A stretch of DNA of 64,000 nt, taken from NCBI GenBank assembly GCA_963828215.1, contig CAWHFO010000003.1:59119-123118 (forward strand), written 5' to 3'. This document shows positions 19,201-26,544 of the stretch, piece by piece. A model generated the notes under the pieces. That model worked only from the letters and a program-made list of their open reading frames with translations. It was not told the origin of the DNA and did no database searches. The number at the start of each line of letters is the position of its first letter. Position 1 is the stretch's first letter. This stretch comes from CAVTJL01 sp963828215. Lineage in GTDB: Bacteria > Pseudomonadota > Alphaproteobacteria > Geminicoccales > Geminicoccaceae. The translations under genes were made by a program, and so were the position numbers.

Positions 19201-19662
19201 TGCTCCGGCAGTCGAGCTGCTGGAGGTTGTCGAGGCCCTTGAGGGGGGAGAGGTCCGCGACCTTGGTGCTCCGGCAGTCGAGCTGCTGGAGGTTGTCGAG
19301 GCCCTTGAGGGGGAGGTCCGCGACCTGGGTGTCTGAGCAGTCGAGCTGCCGCAGGGAGACGAGGTCGCGAAGACGGTCGAGCCTTGCGAGATCGCTGCGG
19401 CGTACCAAGAGGACCTCAAGCGAGGTCAGCTCGCGAAGGCGATCCCGCTGCGCGTCGATCGCTACTGGGTGCAGGCGTCATCCTCCCACGGTTCGTATGG
19501 CTCCGAGATCGAGCTCGCGCAGATGGCTGTAGCCCGAACAGCTCCTCCGGCAGCGCCTCCAAGCCGAGGCCGCTCAGATCGAGCGAGCCGGTGCGCCGCT
19601 CCGCCTCGGCTGCGGCGATACGCGCCCGAGCAATATCTCTAGGGTCCGGCCGGCGATGTCAT
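16224..19662 (-). CDS. Roco protein: LRR - ROC GTPase - COR - TIR (many frame breaks)
   Basis: ATG 19662 overlaps the phaC stop (ATGA). The N-terminus DPRDIARARIAAAEAERR and LDLSGLGLEALPEELFG are normal Roco entry sequences. About 14 leucine-rich repeats follow at 19345-18412, period 22-23 residues. The ROC GTPase has a P-loop LLLGNGRAGKT, switch II WDFGGQDIYHSTH and QSKCD for guanine. The COR domain runs from about 17690 to 17000. The TIR domain at about 16800-16500 has WYVSYAWGDD, HRDKNALSTGDSIAAFMRRI, DRVFVILSDKYLRSPFC and the putative NADase glutamate in CMFEL, followed by a helical tail ending LVDYGLE at 16224. Breaks are frequent: the N-terminus, throughout the LRRs, between LRR and ROC (about 18300-18100), and at three places in the TIR (about 16735, 16680, 16540). 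The domain order matches NLR-like immune receptors. A TIR-driven NAD depletion or signalling role is inference. Confidence 0.82.
18412..19345 (-). repeat. About 14 tandem 63-69-bp DNA repeats encoding leucine-rich repeats
   Basis: On the plus strand, GAGCTGCTGGAGGTTGTCGA and GGCCCTTGAGGGG recur at 18414, 18478, 18541, 18609, 18678, 18748, 18819, 18888, 18951, 19018, 19083, 19210 and 19278. Each unit encodes LKGLDNLQQLDCSGTQVADLSP. Copies are almost identical at DNA level, including synonymous positions, and spacing varies by one or two bases, which destroys the frame between units. Confidence 0.85.
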
Positions 19663-21557
19663 GCCGCCGAGGCTATCAAGTCCGGGGCGGTGATCACGAG
19701 TTGGAGGCGTTCACCTGTCGGCTCTAAGGACTCAGCCGCGCCGGCCCACGCCGCGCCCCTCAGCTCGCCCTGTACCTTCACGTAGCTCCCCGGCGCGTCC
19801 TCGATCGGCTCGAGCTCGCCGTCGCCGGGCTTGCGGGCGGGGACTTTCGGGCCGGCCTTGGCGCCGTTCCAGGCCGCCCAGTCCTCCCACCAGGAGCCCG
19901 GGTGCTGGGTGGCGCCGGCGAGCCATGCCTCGGGATCCGGCGGCAGCGCGTCGTTGGTCCAGAAGCCGTACTTGTTGGCCGCCGGCGGGTTGACGACGCC
20001 CGCGATGTGGCCGGAGCCGGCGAGAACGAAACGCTTCTCGCCCTGATAGATCTGGGTGGCGGCGTAGGTGCTCTTCCAGGGGGCGATATGGTCCTCCTTG
20101 GTCGACACCCAGTAGATCGGGCCTTTGACCTTTCGGAGGTCGATGGGGGTGCCGCAGAGGGTGACCGCGCCGGGCTCGATCAGCTTGTTCTCGTGGTAGC
20201 AGCGGCGGAGATAGAAGCTGTGCATGGCGGCCGGCATGCGCGTGCTGTCGGAGTTCCAGTAGAGGAGGTCGAACGGGAAGGGCTCCTTGCCCAGGAGATA
20301 GTTGCTGATCACGAACGACCAGATCAGGTCGTTGGCGCGCAGGAGGTTGAAGGTGGTCGCCATCTCGGCGCCGTCGAGGTAGCCGCGCTTGGCCATGCCC
20401 TCCTCGAGGGCGGCCAGCTGCTCCTCGTCGATGAAGACGCCGAGCTCGCCCGGGTCCTTGAAGTCGACGAGGGCGGTGAAGAAGGTCACGGCCTTGAGCC
20501 GGGTGTCGCGCTTGGTCGCGAGCCAGGCCATGGTGGAGGCCATCAGCGTGCCGCCCAGGCAGTAGCCGATCGCCGTGGCCTCGCGCTCGCCCGTGGCCTT
20601 CTGCATCGCGTCGAGGGCGGCCAGCGGGCCCTCGACCATGTAGTCCTCGAAGCTCTTGTGGGCGAGGCGCTCGTCCGGGTTCACCCAGGAGACGACGAAC
20701 GTCGTGAAACCCTGGTCGACGCAGAAGCGGATGAAGCTGTTCTTAGGCTGCAGGTCCAGGATGTAGAACTTGTTGATCCAGGGCGGCACGATCAGGAGCG
20801 GCCGCTTGTGGACCTGCTCGGTCGTCGGCTCGTACTGGATGAGCTGCATGAGATCGTTCTGGAAGACGACCTTGCCCGGGGTGGTGCCGACGTTCTTGCC
20901 GATCTCGAACGCGTCGAGGTCGGTCATCCGGATCGCCAGCCGCCCGCGCCCACGCTCGAGGTCGTCGAGCATGTTCTTGAGGCCCTTCAGGAGGTTCTCG
21001 CCGCGCGTCTCGAGGGTCAGCTTCAGGACCTCGGGGTTGGTCGCGAGGAAGTTGGTCGGCGCCAGCGCATCCACGAACTGGCGCGTGTAGAAGTCCACCT
21101 TCTGCTGCGTCTTGTCGTCGAGCCCGTGCTGCTCTTTCACCGTCTCGACGAGGAAGCGCGAGGTCAGCAGGTAGGACTGCTTGATGAAGTCGAACAGGAC
21201 GTTGTCGTTCCAGGCGGCGTCCTTGAAGCGACGGTCGCCGCGCTCCGGGGCGATCACCGGCTCGGGCTCCTGGCCCATCAGGCGCCGCGTCGTCCCCTGC
21301 CAGAGACGGAGATAGTCCTGCCACAGGCCGAACTGGGCCTGCATCATGTCGAGCGGGTTGGCCATCAGCTGGGCCGTCAGCTCGAGGAAGGCGGTGCCGA
21401 CCGACGCGGGATTGAGGCCGCCGCCCTTGCCGTTGGCGGGCTGCTGGCGGGCGAGGAAGCCCTCCACCAGGGTCCGGCTCTTCTCGGCGATCTCGCCCAT
21501 GATGCGGGCGATCTCCTCGGGCTGTGCCCCGACCTCCGCTTCCTGTTGCTCCGCCAT
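19659..21557 (-). CDS. phaC: Class I poly(3-hydroxyalkanoate) synthase PhaC
   Basis: PhaC polymerises 3-hydroxyacyl-CoA into PHA granules. The 632-residue product has the alpha/beta-hydrolase core with the lipase-like box GYCLGG (catalytic Cys), Asp in STKEDHIAPW and His in AGSGHIAG, plus PWINKFYILDL and the long N-terminal region of class I enzymes. The start used is ATG 21557 (MAEQQEAEVGAQPEE), with AGGGGA 7 bases upstream; an in-frame upstream start 18 bases earlier lacks one. The usual class I C-terminus is about GSYVKVR; here 38 further residues (after GSYVKVQ) carry the frame to the stop, whose TGA overlaps the Roco ATG. The frame is intact. Confidence 0.93.
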   Translation of the reverse strand: MAEQQEAEVGAQPEEIARIMGEIAEKSRTLVEGFLARQQPANGKGGGLNPASVGTAFLELTAQLMANPLDMMQAQFGLWQDYLRLWQGTTRRLMGQEPEPVIAPERGDRRFKDAAWNDNVLFDFIKQSYLLTSRFLVETVKEQHGLDDKTQQKVDFYTRQFVDALAPTNFLATNPEVLKLTLETRGENLLKGLKNMLDDLERGRGRLAIRMTDLDAFEIGKNVGTTPGKVVFQNDLMQLIQYEPTTEQVHKRPLLIVPPWINKFYILDLQPKNSFIRFCVDQGFTTFVVSWVNPDERLAHKSFEDYMVEGPLAALDAMQKATGEREATAIGYCLGGTLMASTMAWLATKRDTRLKAVTFFTALVDFKDPGELGVFIDEEQLAALEEGMAKRGYLDGAEMATTFNLLRANDLIWSFVISNYLLGKEPFPFDLLYWNSDSTRMPAAMHSFYLRRCYHENKLIEPGAVTLCGTPIDLRKVKGPIYWVSTKEDHIAPWKSTYAATQIYQGEKRFVLAGSGHIAGVVNPPAANKYGFWTNDALPPDPEAWLAGATQHPGSWWEDWAAWNGAKAGPKVPARKPGDGELEPIEDAPGSYVKVQGELRGAAWAGAAESLEPTGERLQLVITAPDLIASAA

Positions 21558-21772
21558 GCAGCGATCCCCTATCATGCAATTCGCGTCCGGGTGGATCGGG
21601 CGCCAGCCAGGAGCGTGGATCGATAGTTAGCCCGAGAGCAGCGCCCGCCCAGTCCAGCAGCTGCCCCGGGTGCGCGGCCGGCCCCTTACTAGACGATCGC
21701 CGCGCTGGCGCCAACGGGACGTTCCCCGGCTGCGGTCGCCCGGCGGCGGCGAAGGCTCGGCCGCGCTCCTGC

Positions 21773-22867
21773 ATCAGATCACCGCACCTCGCGGCGCTGG
21801 CCCTGGCGCTCGGCGCCTGCACCCAGGCGGCGCCCGGCGCCTCCGACGCGCAGCCCCAGCTCACCGACGTGCCGGCCATGCCGCATCTCACCTACTCGCT
21901 CGAGCAGCGGCAGGCGATCGGCAACGAGCTGCTCGCCGACCGCGCGCATGCCAACTACACGGGCGCCCAGGTCCGCGCCCAGACCGGGCAGCCGGGCGCC
22001 ACGTCGCCGCAGCCCGTGGTGCCGGCCACCATGCCGCCCTTGCCGCCGACCGCCCCGGCGGCGAACGGCCCGCCCAACGCCGAGACGGCCTATGTGCGCG
22101 AGCAGGTGCGGAACGAGACGGACGACGGCAGCCTCGCTACCTTCATAAGGAAGCTGGCCCACGGCGAGCCGCCCGCTACCGTGCCCACGGTCGGCGAGGC
22201 GTCCGGGACGGACGCGGCGGCCGCAGCCTCACCGTCCGAGCCCGCCGCCCCGACGCCAGCGCCGATCGCCGAGCAGAAGCCGGCGAAGGTCAAGAAGGCC
22301 GACGTGCCGAGAACCCCCGGGCTCGACCAGTTCGTCAGCTATCTGGGCGGGCTCCTGGGCGTCGATGTCTTCCAGAGCAAGACCGCTGCGGCGTCCCCGG
22401 CGGACGGGCATGGCGTGTCGCCAGCGCCCGGCGCGCACCCGACGCCAATGCCAACGCCGCCGCCAACGCCACCGGCACCGGGCGCGCCACACCCTCTGAC
22501 GGCGCCCTCTGCCGCCGCGTCTCCGCCACCCGCGACGACGGCGAGCCTCGAGCCGGCCGAGGACCGGCTTCCGCTCTCGGTCATCGCCGGCGAGCAGCCG
22601 GCCGCCCGGGTGCGGCTCGGGGAAGGTCCGGCCGTCCCCGGCGAGGCAGCCGAGCGGCTCGGCGCCATCGTCGGCCAGGCCCGGGCCATGGATGTCGGGC
22701 TCCGCATCGTGGGCCATGCGGCGAGCCCGGCCGTGGGCCTCGATCGGGCGCGGGCCGTGGCTCGGACCCTGGTCGGCCTGGGCGCTCCGGCCGACCGGCT
22801 GGACATCGAGGCGGGCGGGCCGGGCGAGGAGACCCTGGTCTACCTGGCGCCGCGTCGGGCCTCCTGA
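21773..22867 (+). CDS. Lipoprotein with Pro/Ala-rich linker and OmpA-like C-terminal domain (start uncertain)
   Basis: A lipobox LAALALALGAC is followed by a low-complexity Ala/Pro-rich periplasmic region with an amphipathic stretch (PGLDQFVSYLGGLLGVDVFQ). The C-terminal 95 residues (LRIVGHAASPAVGLDRARAVARTLVGLGAPADRLDIEAGG) look like an OmpA/MotB peptidoglycan-binding fold, in which family members have the R in LDRARAVA. No ATG, GTG or TTG lies at a sensible distance upstream in this frame. I therefore place the 5' end at the last codons before the lipobox and suspect a base error or a non-standard start (ATC at 21773). It is divergent from phaC and probably anchors the outer membrane to the wall. 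Confidence 0.6.
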   Translation: MRSPHLAALALALGACTQAAPGASDAQPQLTDVPAMPHLTYSLEQRQAIGNELLADRAHANYTGAQVRAQTGQPGATSPQPVVPATMPPLPPTAPAANGPPNAETAYVREQVRNETDDGSLATFIRKLAHGEPPATVPTVGEASGTDAAAAASPSEPAAPTPAPIAEQKPAKVKKADVPRTPGLDQFVSYLGGLLGVDVFQSKTAAASPADGHGVSPAPGAHPTPMPTPPPTPPAPGAPHPLTAPSAAASPPPATTASLEPAEDRLPLSVIAGEQPAARVRLGEGPAVPGEAAERLGAIVGQARAMDVGLRIVGHAASPAVGLDRARAVARTLVGLGAPADRLDIEAGGPGEETLVYLAPRRAS

Positions 22868-22976
22868 CGCCGCCTATGTCGGGGCCGCGGGGCGTGCTAA
22901 AGGGCAGGCCGGCATCGATTGTCCGGCCACGCCGGAGCTGCTCGGGCCGGTCTGGGCATTGCGCACGGGTGAGGGG

Positions 22977-24194
22977 ATGAGAGAGCCCGAGTTCCATCGG
23001 ATCAGGCGCCTGCCGCCTTACGTCTTCGCCGAGGTGAACCAGATGAAGGCGGCGGCCCGGGCGGCCGGCCGCGACATCATCGATCTCGGCATGGGCAATC
23101 CCGACGGCGCCACGCCCAAGCACATCGTCGACAAGCTCGTCGAGACCGTGCGCGACGGCAAGACGCACCGCTACTCCACCTCGCGCGGCATCCCGGGCCT
23201 CCGGCGAGCCCTGGCCGGCTACTATGCCCGGCGCTTCGGCGTGAAGCTCGATCCCGAGGCCGAGGTCTGCGTGACGCTGGGCTCGAAGGAAGGCCTCGCC
23301 AACCTCGCCCAGGCCATCACCGCACCCGGCGACACCGTCCTCGTCCCGAACCCGAGCTATCCCATCCACGCCTTCGGGTTCATCATCGCCGGCGCCGCCA
23401 TCCGCCACGTTCCCTTCGGCCCGGGCGTCGACCTGATGCGGGAGCTGGCGCACGCGGCCGAGCATTCGGTGCCGGCGCCGACCGCGATGATCCTCAACTT
23501 TCCCTCGAACCCGACGGCGCTCGCCTGCGACAGGGCCTTCTTCAGGGAAGCGGTGGCCTTCGCGAAGCGGCGGGAGATGTTCATTCTCTCCGACATCGCC
23601 TATGCCGAGATCTACTTCGACGGCGTCCCTCCGCCCTCGATCCTCGAGGTCGAGGGCGCCTCCGACGTCGCGGTCGAGTTCAGCTCGCTCTCCAAGACCT
23701 ACTCGATGCCCGGCTGGCGGATCGGCTTCGCGGCCGGCAATCGCCGCCTCATCGCCGCCCTCGCGCGAATCAAGAGCTATCTCGACTATGGCGCGTTCAC
23801 GCCGATCCAGGTGGCGGCGACCGCCGCCCTGAACGGGCCCCAGGACTGTGTCGAGGAGGTCCGCACCCTCTATCGGGGGCGCCGCGACGTGCTGGTCGAC
23901 GGGCTGACCAAGGCCGGCTGGGCGATCCCCAGGCCCTCGGCCACCATGTTCTGTTGGGCGCCGCTGCCCGAGCGCTTCCGTGGCCTGGGCTCGCTCGGCT
24001 TCTCGAAGCTGCTGCTCGAGGAGGCGGATGTCGCCGTGGCCCCCGGCCTCGGCTTCGGCGAGTACGGCGACGGCCATGTCCGGCTCGCCCTCGTCGAGAA
24101 CAGGCATCGGCTCCGACAGGCGGTCCGCACGATCAAGGCCTTCCTCGCCCGTCACGGCAACGCCGAGCCGACGGCGATCCGCCAGGTGGCCTAG
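22977..24194 (+). CDS. alaC: PLP-dependent class I/II aminotransferase (AlaC/LL-DAP aminotransferase-like)
   Basis: The 405-residue fold-type I aminotransferase has N-terminal RRLPPYVFAEVNQMK, the substrate/cofactor loop DLGMGNPDGATP, NFPSNPTA (Asn contacting PLP), SDIAYAEIYFDG (Asp and Tyr), and the Schiff-base lysine in SLSKTYSMPGWRIGF. These match the alanine/glutamate transaminase group found next to homoserine dehydrogenase in alphaproteobacteria. ATG 22977 is preceded directly by GAGGGG. It lies 3 bases before the hom GTG, so the two are an operon for amino-acid synthesis. The amino donor/acceptor pair is not proven by sequence. Confidence 0.88.
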   Translation: MREPEFHRIRRLPPYVFAEVNQMKAAARAAGRDIIDLGMGNPDGATPKHIVDKLVETVRDGKTHRYSTSRGIPGLRRALAGYYARRFGVKLDPEAEVCVTLGSKEGLANLAQAITAPGDTVLVPNPSYPIHAFGFIIAGAAIRHVPFGPGVDLMRELAHAAEHSVPAPTAMILNFPSNPTALACDRAFFREAVAFAKRREMFILSDIAYAEIYFDGVPPPSILEVEGASDVAVEFSSLSKTYSMPGWRIGFAAGNRRLIAALARIKSYLDYGAFTPIQVAATAALNGPQDCVEEVRTLYRGRRDVLVDGLTKAGWAIPRPSATMFCWAPLPERFRGLGSLGFSKLLLEEADVAVAPGLGFGEYGDGHVRLALVENRHRLRQAVRTIKAFLARHGNAEPTAIRQVA

Positions 24195-24197
24195 CCC

Positions 24198-25490
24198 GTG
24201 ACGGACGATCTGAAGATCGGCATCGCCGGCCTCGGCACGGTGGGGGCGGGGGCGCTGGCGCTCCTGCGGCGCAACGGATCGCTCATCGAGCAGCGCACGG
24301 GCCGGCGCCTCGTCGTCACCGCCGTGAGCGCCCGCGACCGGGGCAAGAGCCGCGGCCTCGACCTCGGGGAGGTGCGCTGGCACGAGGACGCGCGCTCCCT
24401 GGCCGAGGATCCCCTGGTCGAGGTCGTGGTCGAGCTGATCGGCGGCGCCGACGGCGTGGCGCTGGAGCTGGCGCGGCGAGCGCTGCAGCGGGGCCGGCCG
24501 CTGGTCACCGCCAACAAGGCCATGCTCGCCCATCACGGTGCCGAGCTGGCACGCCTGGCAGAGGCGGCCGGCGTGCCGCTGGCCTTCGAGGCGGCGGTCG
24601 CCGGCGGCATCCCGATCGTCAAGACGCTCAAGGAGGGCCTCGCCGCCAACCGCCTCGGGCGCGTCTACGGCATCCTCAACGGCACCTCGAACTTCATCCT
24701 GACGGCGATGCGCGAGACCGGCCGCGACTTCGCCGAGGTCCTGGCCGAGGCCCAGGCCCTGGGCTACGCCGAGGCAGACCCCGGCTTCGACGTCGACGGC
24801 ATCGACGCAGCCCACAAGCTGGCGCTCCTCGCCTCGCTCGCCTTCGGCGGCAATCCCCGGTTCGACGCCCTCCATGTCGAGGGCATCCGCCACGTCACGG
24901 CGGTCGACATCGCCTTTGCCGAGGAGTTGGGCTACCGGATCAAGCTGCTGGGCGTGGCGCGGCTCACCGACGCCGGGCTCGAGCAGCGGGTCCATCCGGC
25001 CATGGTCGCCCGGGACGCCCCCATCGCCCAGGTCGACGGCGTGCTCAACGCCGTCGTGGCGGAAGGGCCGGATGTCGGCTCCGTGATGCTCGAGGGCAGG
25101 GGGGCCGGGGCGGGGCCCACGGCCTCGGCGGTGGTGGCCGACCTCATGGACATCGCTCGCCACGCGACGACCGCCCCGTTCGGCGTGGCCACCGCGCGCC
25201 TCGAGAGCCACCGCATCGCACCCATGGCGGCGCACCGGGGCAGCTACTACATCCGTTTGATGGTCCTGGACCGCCCGGGCGTGCTGGCGGACATTTCCGC
25301 GGTGCTGCGCGACCACGACGTGTCGATCGAGGGGCTGATCCAGCGCGCCCGCAATCCCGGCCAGCCGGTGCCGATCGTGCTGACCAGCCACGAGACGACC
25401 GAGGCCGCGATGACCTTGGCGCTCGAGCGGATCGGCGGGCTGTCGGTGGTCCTCGAGCCGCCGCGGATGATCCGTATCGAGACGCTTTAG
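24198..25490 (+). CDS. hom: Homoserine dehydrogenase
   Basis: The 430-residue enzyme reduces aspartate semialdehyde to homoserine for Met/Thr synthesis. It starts at GTG 24198, three bases after the aminotransferase stop. The NAD(P) motif GIAGLGTVGAGAL opens the protein; catalytic-domain blocks are VTANKAMLAHHG, FEAAVAGGIPIVKTLKEGL, GILNGTSNFILTAM and DPGFDVDGIDAAHKLALLASLAFG. A C-terminal ACT domain (IRLMVLDRPGVLADISAVLRDHDVSIEGLIQ) implies feedback control by threonine. The frame is intact. Confidence 0.96.
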   Translation: MTDDLKIGIAGLGTVGAGALALLRRNGSLIEQRTGRRLVVTAVSARDRGKSRGLDLGEVRWHEDARSLAEDPLVEVVVELIGGADGVALELARRALQRGRPLVTANKAMLAHHGAELARLAEAAGVPLAFEAAVAGGIPIVKTLKEGLAANRLGRVYGILNGTSNFILTAMRETGRDFAEVLAEAQALGYAEADPGFDVDGIDAAHKLALLASLAFGGNPRFDALHVEGIRHVTAVDIAFAEELGYRIKLLGVARLTDAGLEQRVHPAMVARDAPIAQVDGVLNAVVAEGPDVGSVMLEGRGAGAGPTASAVVADLMDIARHATTAPFGVATARLESHRIAPMAAHRGSYYIRLMVLDRPGVLADISAVLRDHDVSIEGLIQRARNPGQPVPIVLTSHETTEAAMTLALERIGGLSVVLEPPRMIRIETL

Positions 25491-25492
25491 AC

Positions 25493-25512
25493 GGGCCTCC
25501 CGGCGGGGGCCC
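25493..25512 (+). other. Hairpin in the hom-glpX gap
   Basis: GGGCCTCC (25493-25500) pairs with GGGGGCCC (25505-25512) over a CGGC loop, with one G-T wobble. It starts 3 bases after the hom stop and ends 17 bases before the glpX ATG. There is no T-run; it may be a partial terminator or an mRNA stability element. Confidence 0.35.
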
Positions 25513-25529
25513 AGCAAGAAGGTGGGGCC

Positions 25530-26522
25530 ATGACCGAGTATCAGAGCGAAGACCGCAATCTGGCGCTCGACAGCGTGCGCGTCAGCGAGGCCGCGGCCCT
25601 CGCCGCCTCGCGGCTGATGGGCCGGGGCGACGAGAAGGCGGCCGACCAGGCGGCGGTCGACGCGATGCGCCAGGCCCTGAACGTCCTCGACATCGACGGC
25701 ACGGTGGTGATCGGGGAGGGCGAGCGCGACGAGGCCCCGATGCTCTTCATCGGCGAGCGGGTCGGCACGGGCAAGGGCCCGAAGGTCGACATCGCCCTCG
25801 ACCCGCTCGAGGGCACCACCATCACCGCCCGCGGCGGCCCCAACGCCATCGCCTGCCTCGCCATGGCCCCGGACGGCGGCTTCCTCAACGCCCCGGACAC
25901 CTACATGGAGAAGATCGCCGTCGGCGGCGGCCTGCCGCCGGGCGTGGTCGACATCACCGCACCGCCCTGGGAGAATCTCGAGCGCCTGGCCGAGGCCAAG
26001 GGTGTCGCGGTCGAGGATCTCGTCGTCCTGGTCCTCGACCGGCCGCGCCACCAGGAGCTGATCGCCGCCGTGCGGAAGTGTGGGGCGCGGATCCGCCTGA
26101 TCAGCGACGGGGACGTGGCGGGCGTCATCGCGACCTCGCGCTCGGATGCCGGCATCGACATCTACATGGGCAGCGGCGGCGCGCCCGAGGGCGTCCTGGC
26201 CGCGGCGGCGCTGCGCTGCATCGGCGGCCAGTTCCAGGGCAAGCTCCTCTTCCGGACCGACGAGGAGAAGGCCCGCGCCCGGCGCATGGGGATCGAGGAT
26301 CTGGACCGCATCTACGACCTCGAGGATCTGGCGCGGGGCGACGTCATGTTCACCGCCACCGGGGTGACCGACGGCACCATGCTCAAGGGCGTGCGGCGGA
26401 TCGGCAGCAAGGTCTTCACCCACTCGATCGTCATGCGCTCGAAGTCCGGCACCGTGCGGGTCATCGAGGCCGAGCACAATCTGCAGCGCAAGTCGGCCTT
26501 CGTGCCGCATTTCGCCCGCTGA
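25530..26522 (+). CDS. glpX: Class II fructose-1,6-bisphosphatase GlpX
   Basis: This is a 330-residue, Li-sensitive GlpX-type phosphatase of gluconeogenesis and the Calvin cycle. Key blocks are DGTVVIGEGERDEAPML and DIALDPLEGTT (metal-binding acids of the DPLEGTT motif), GGPNAIACLAMAP, GSGGAPEGVLAAAALRCIGGQFQGKL and ATGVTDGTMLKGVR. AAGGTGG precedes ATG 25530. It sits in the common alphaproteobacterial order hom-glpX-recJ. The frame is intact. Confidence 0.96.
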   Translation: MTEYQSEDRNLALDSVRVSEAAALAASRLMGRGDEKAADQAAVDAMRQALNVLDIDGTVVIGEGERDEAPMLFIGERVGTGKGPKVDIALDPLEGTTITARGGPNAIACLAMAPDGGFLNAPDTYMEKIAVGGGLPPGVVDITAPPWENLERLAEAKGVAVEDLVVLVLDRPRHQELIAAVRKCGARIRLISDGDVAGVIATSRSDAGIDIYMGSGGAPEGVLAAAALRCIGGQFQGKLLFRTDEEKARARRMGIEDLDRIYDLEDLARGDVMFTATGVTDGTMLKGVRRIGSKVFTHSIVMRSKSGTVRVIEAEHNLQRKSAFVPHFAR

Positions 26523-26544
26523 CCCCGGCGACCCGCTGCCCGGC

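Noticed and set aside
18412..19345. ~66-bp repeats considered as CRISPR or minisatellite
   Set aside because: They translate to clean leucine-rich repeats continuous with the ROC domain.
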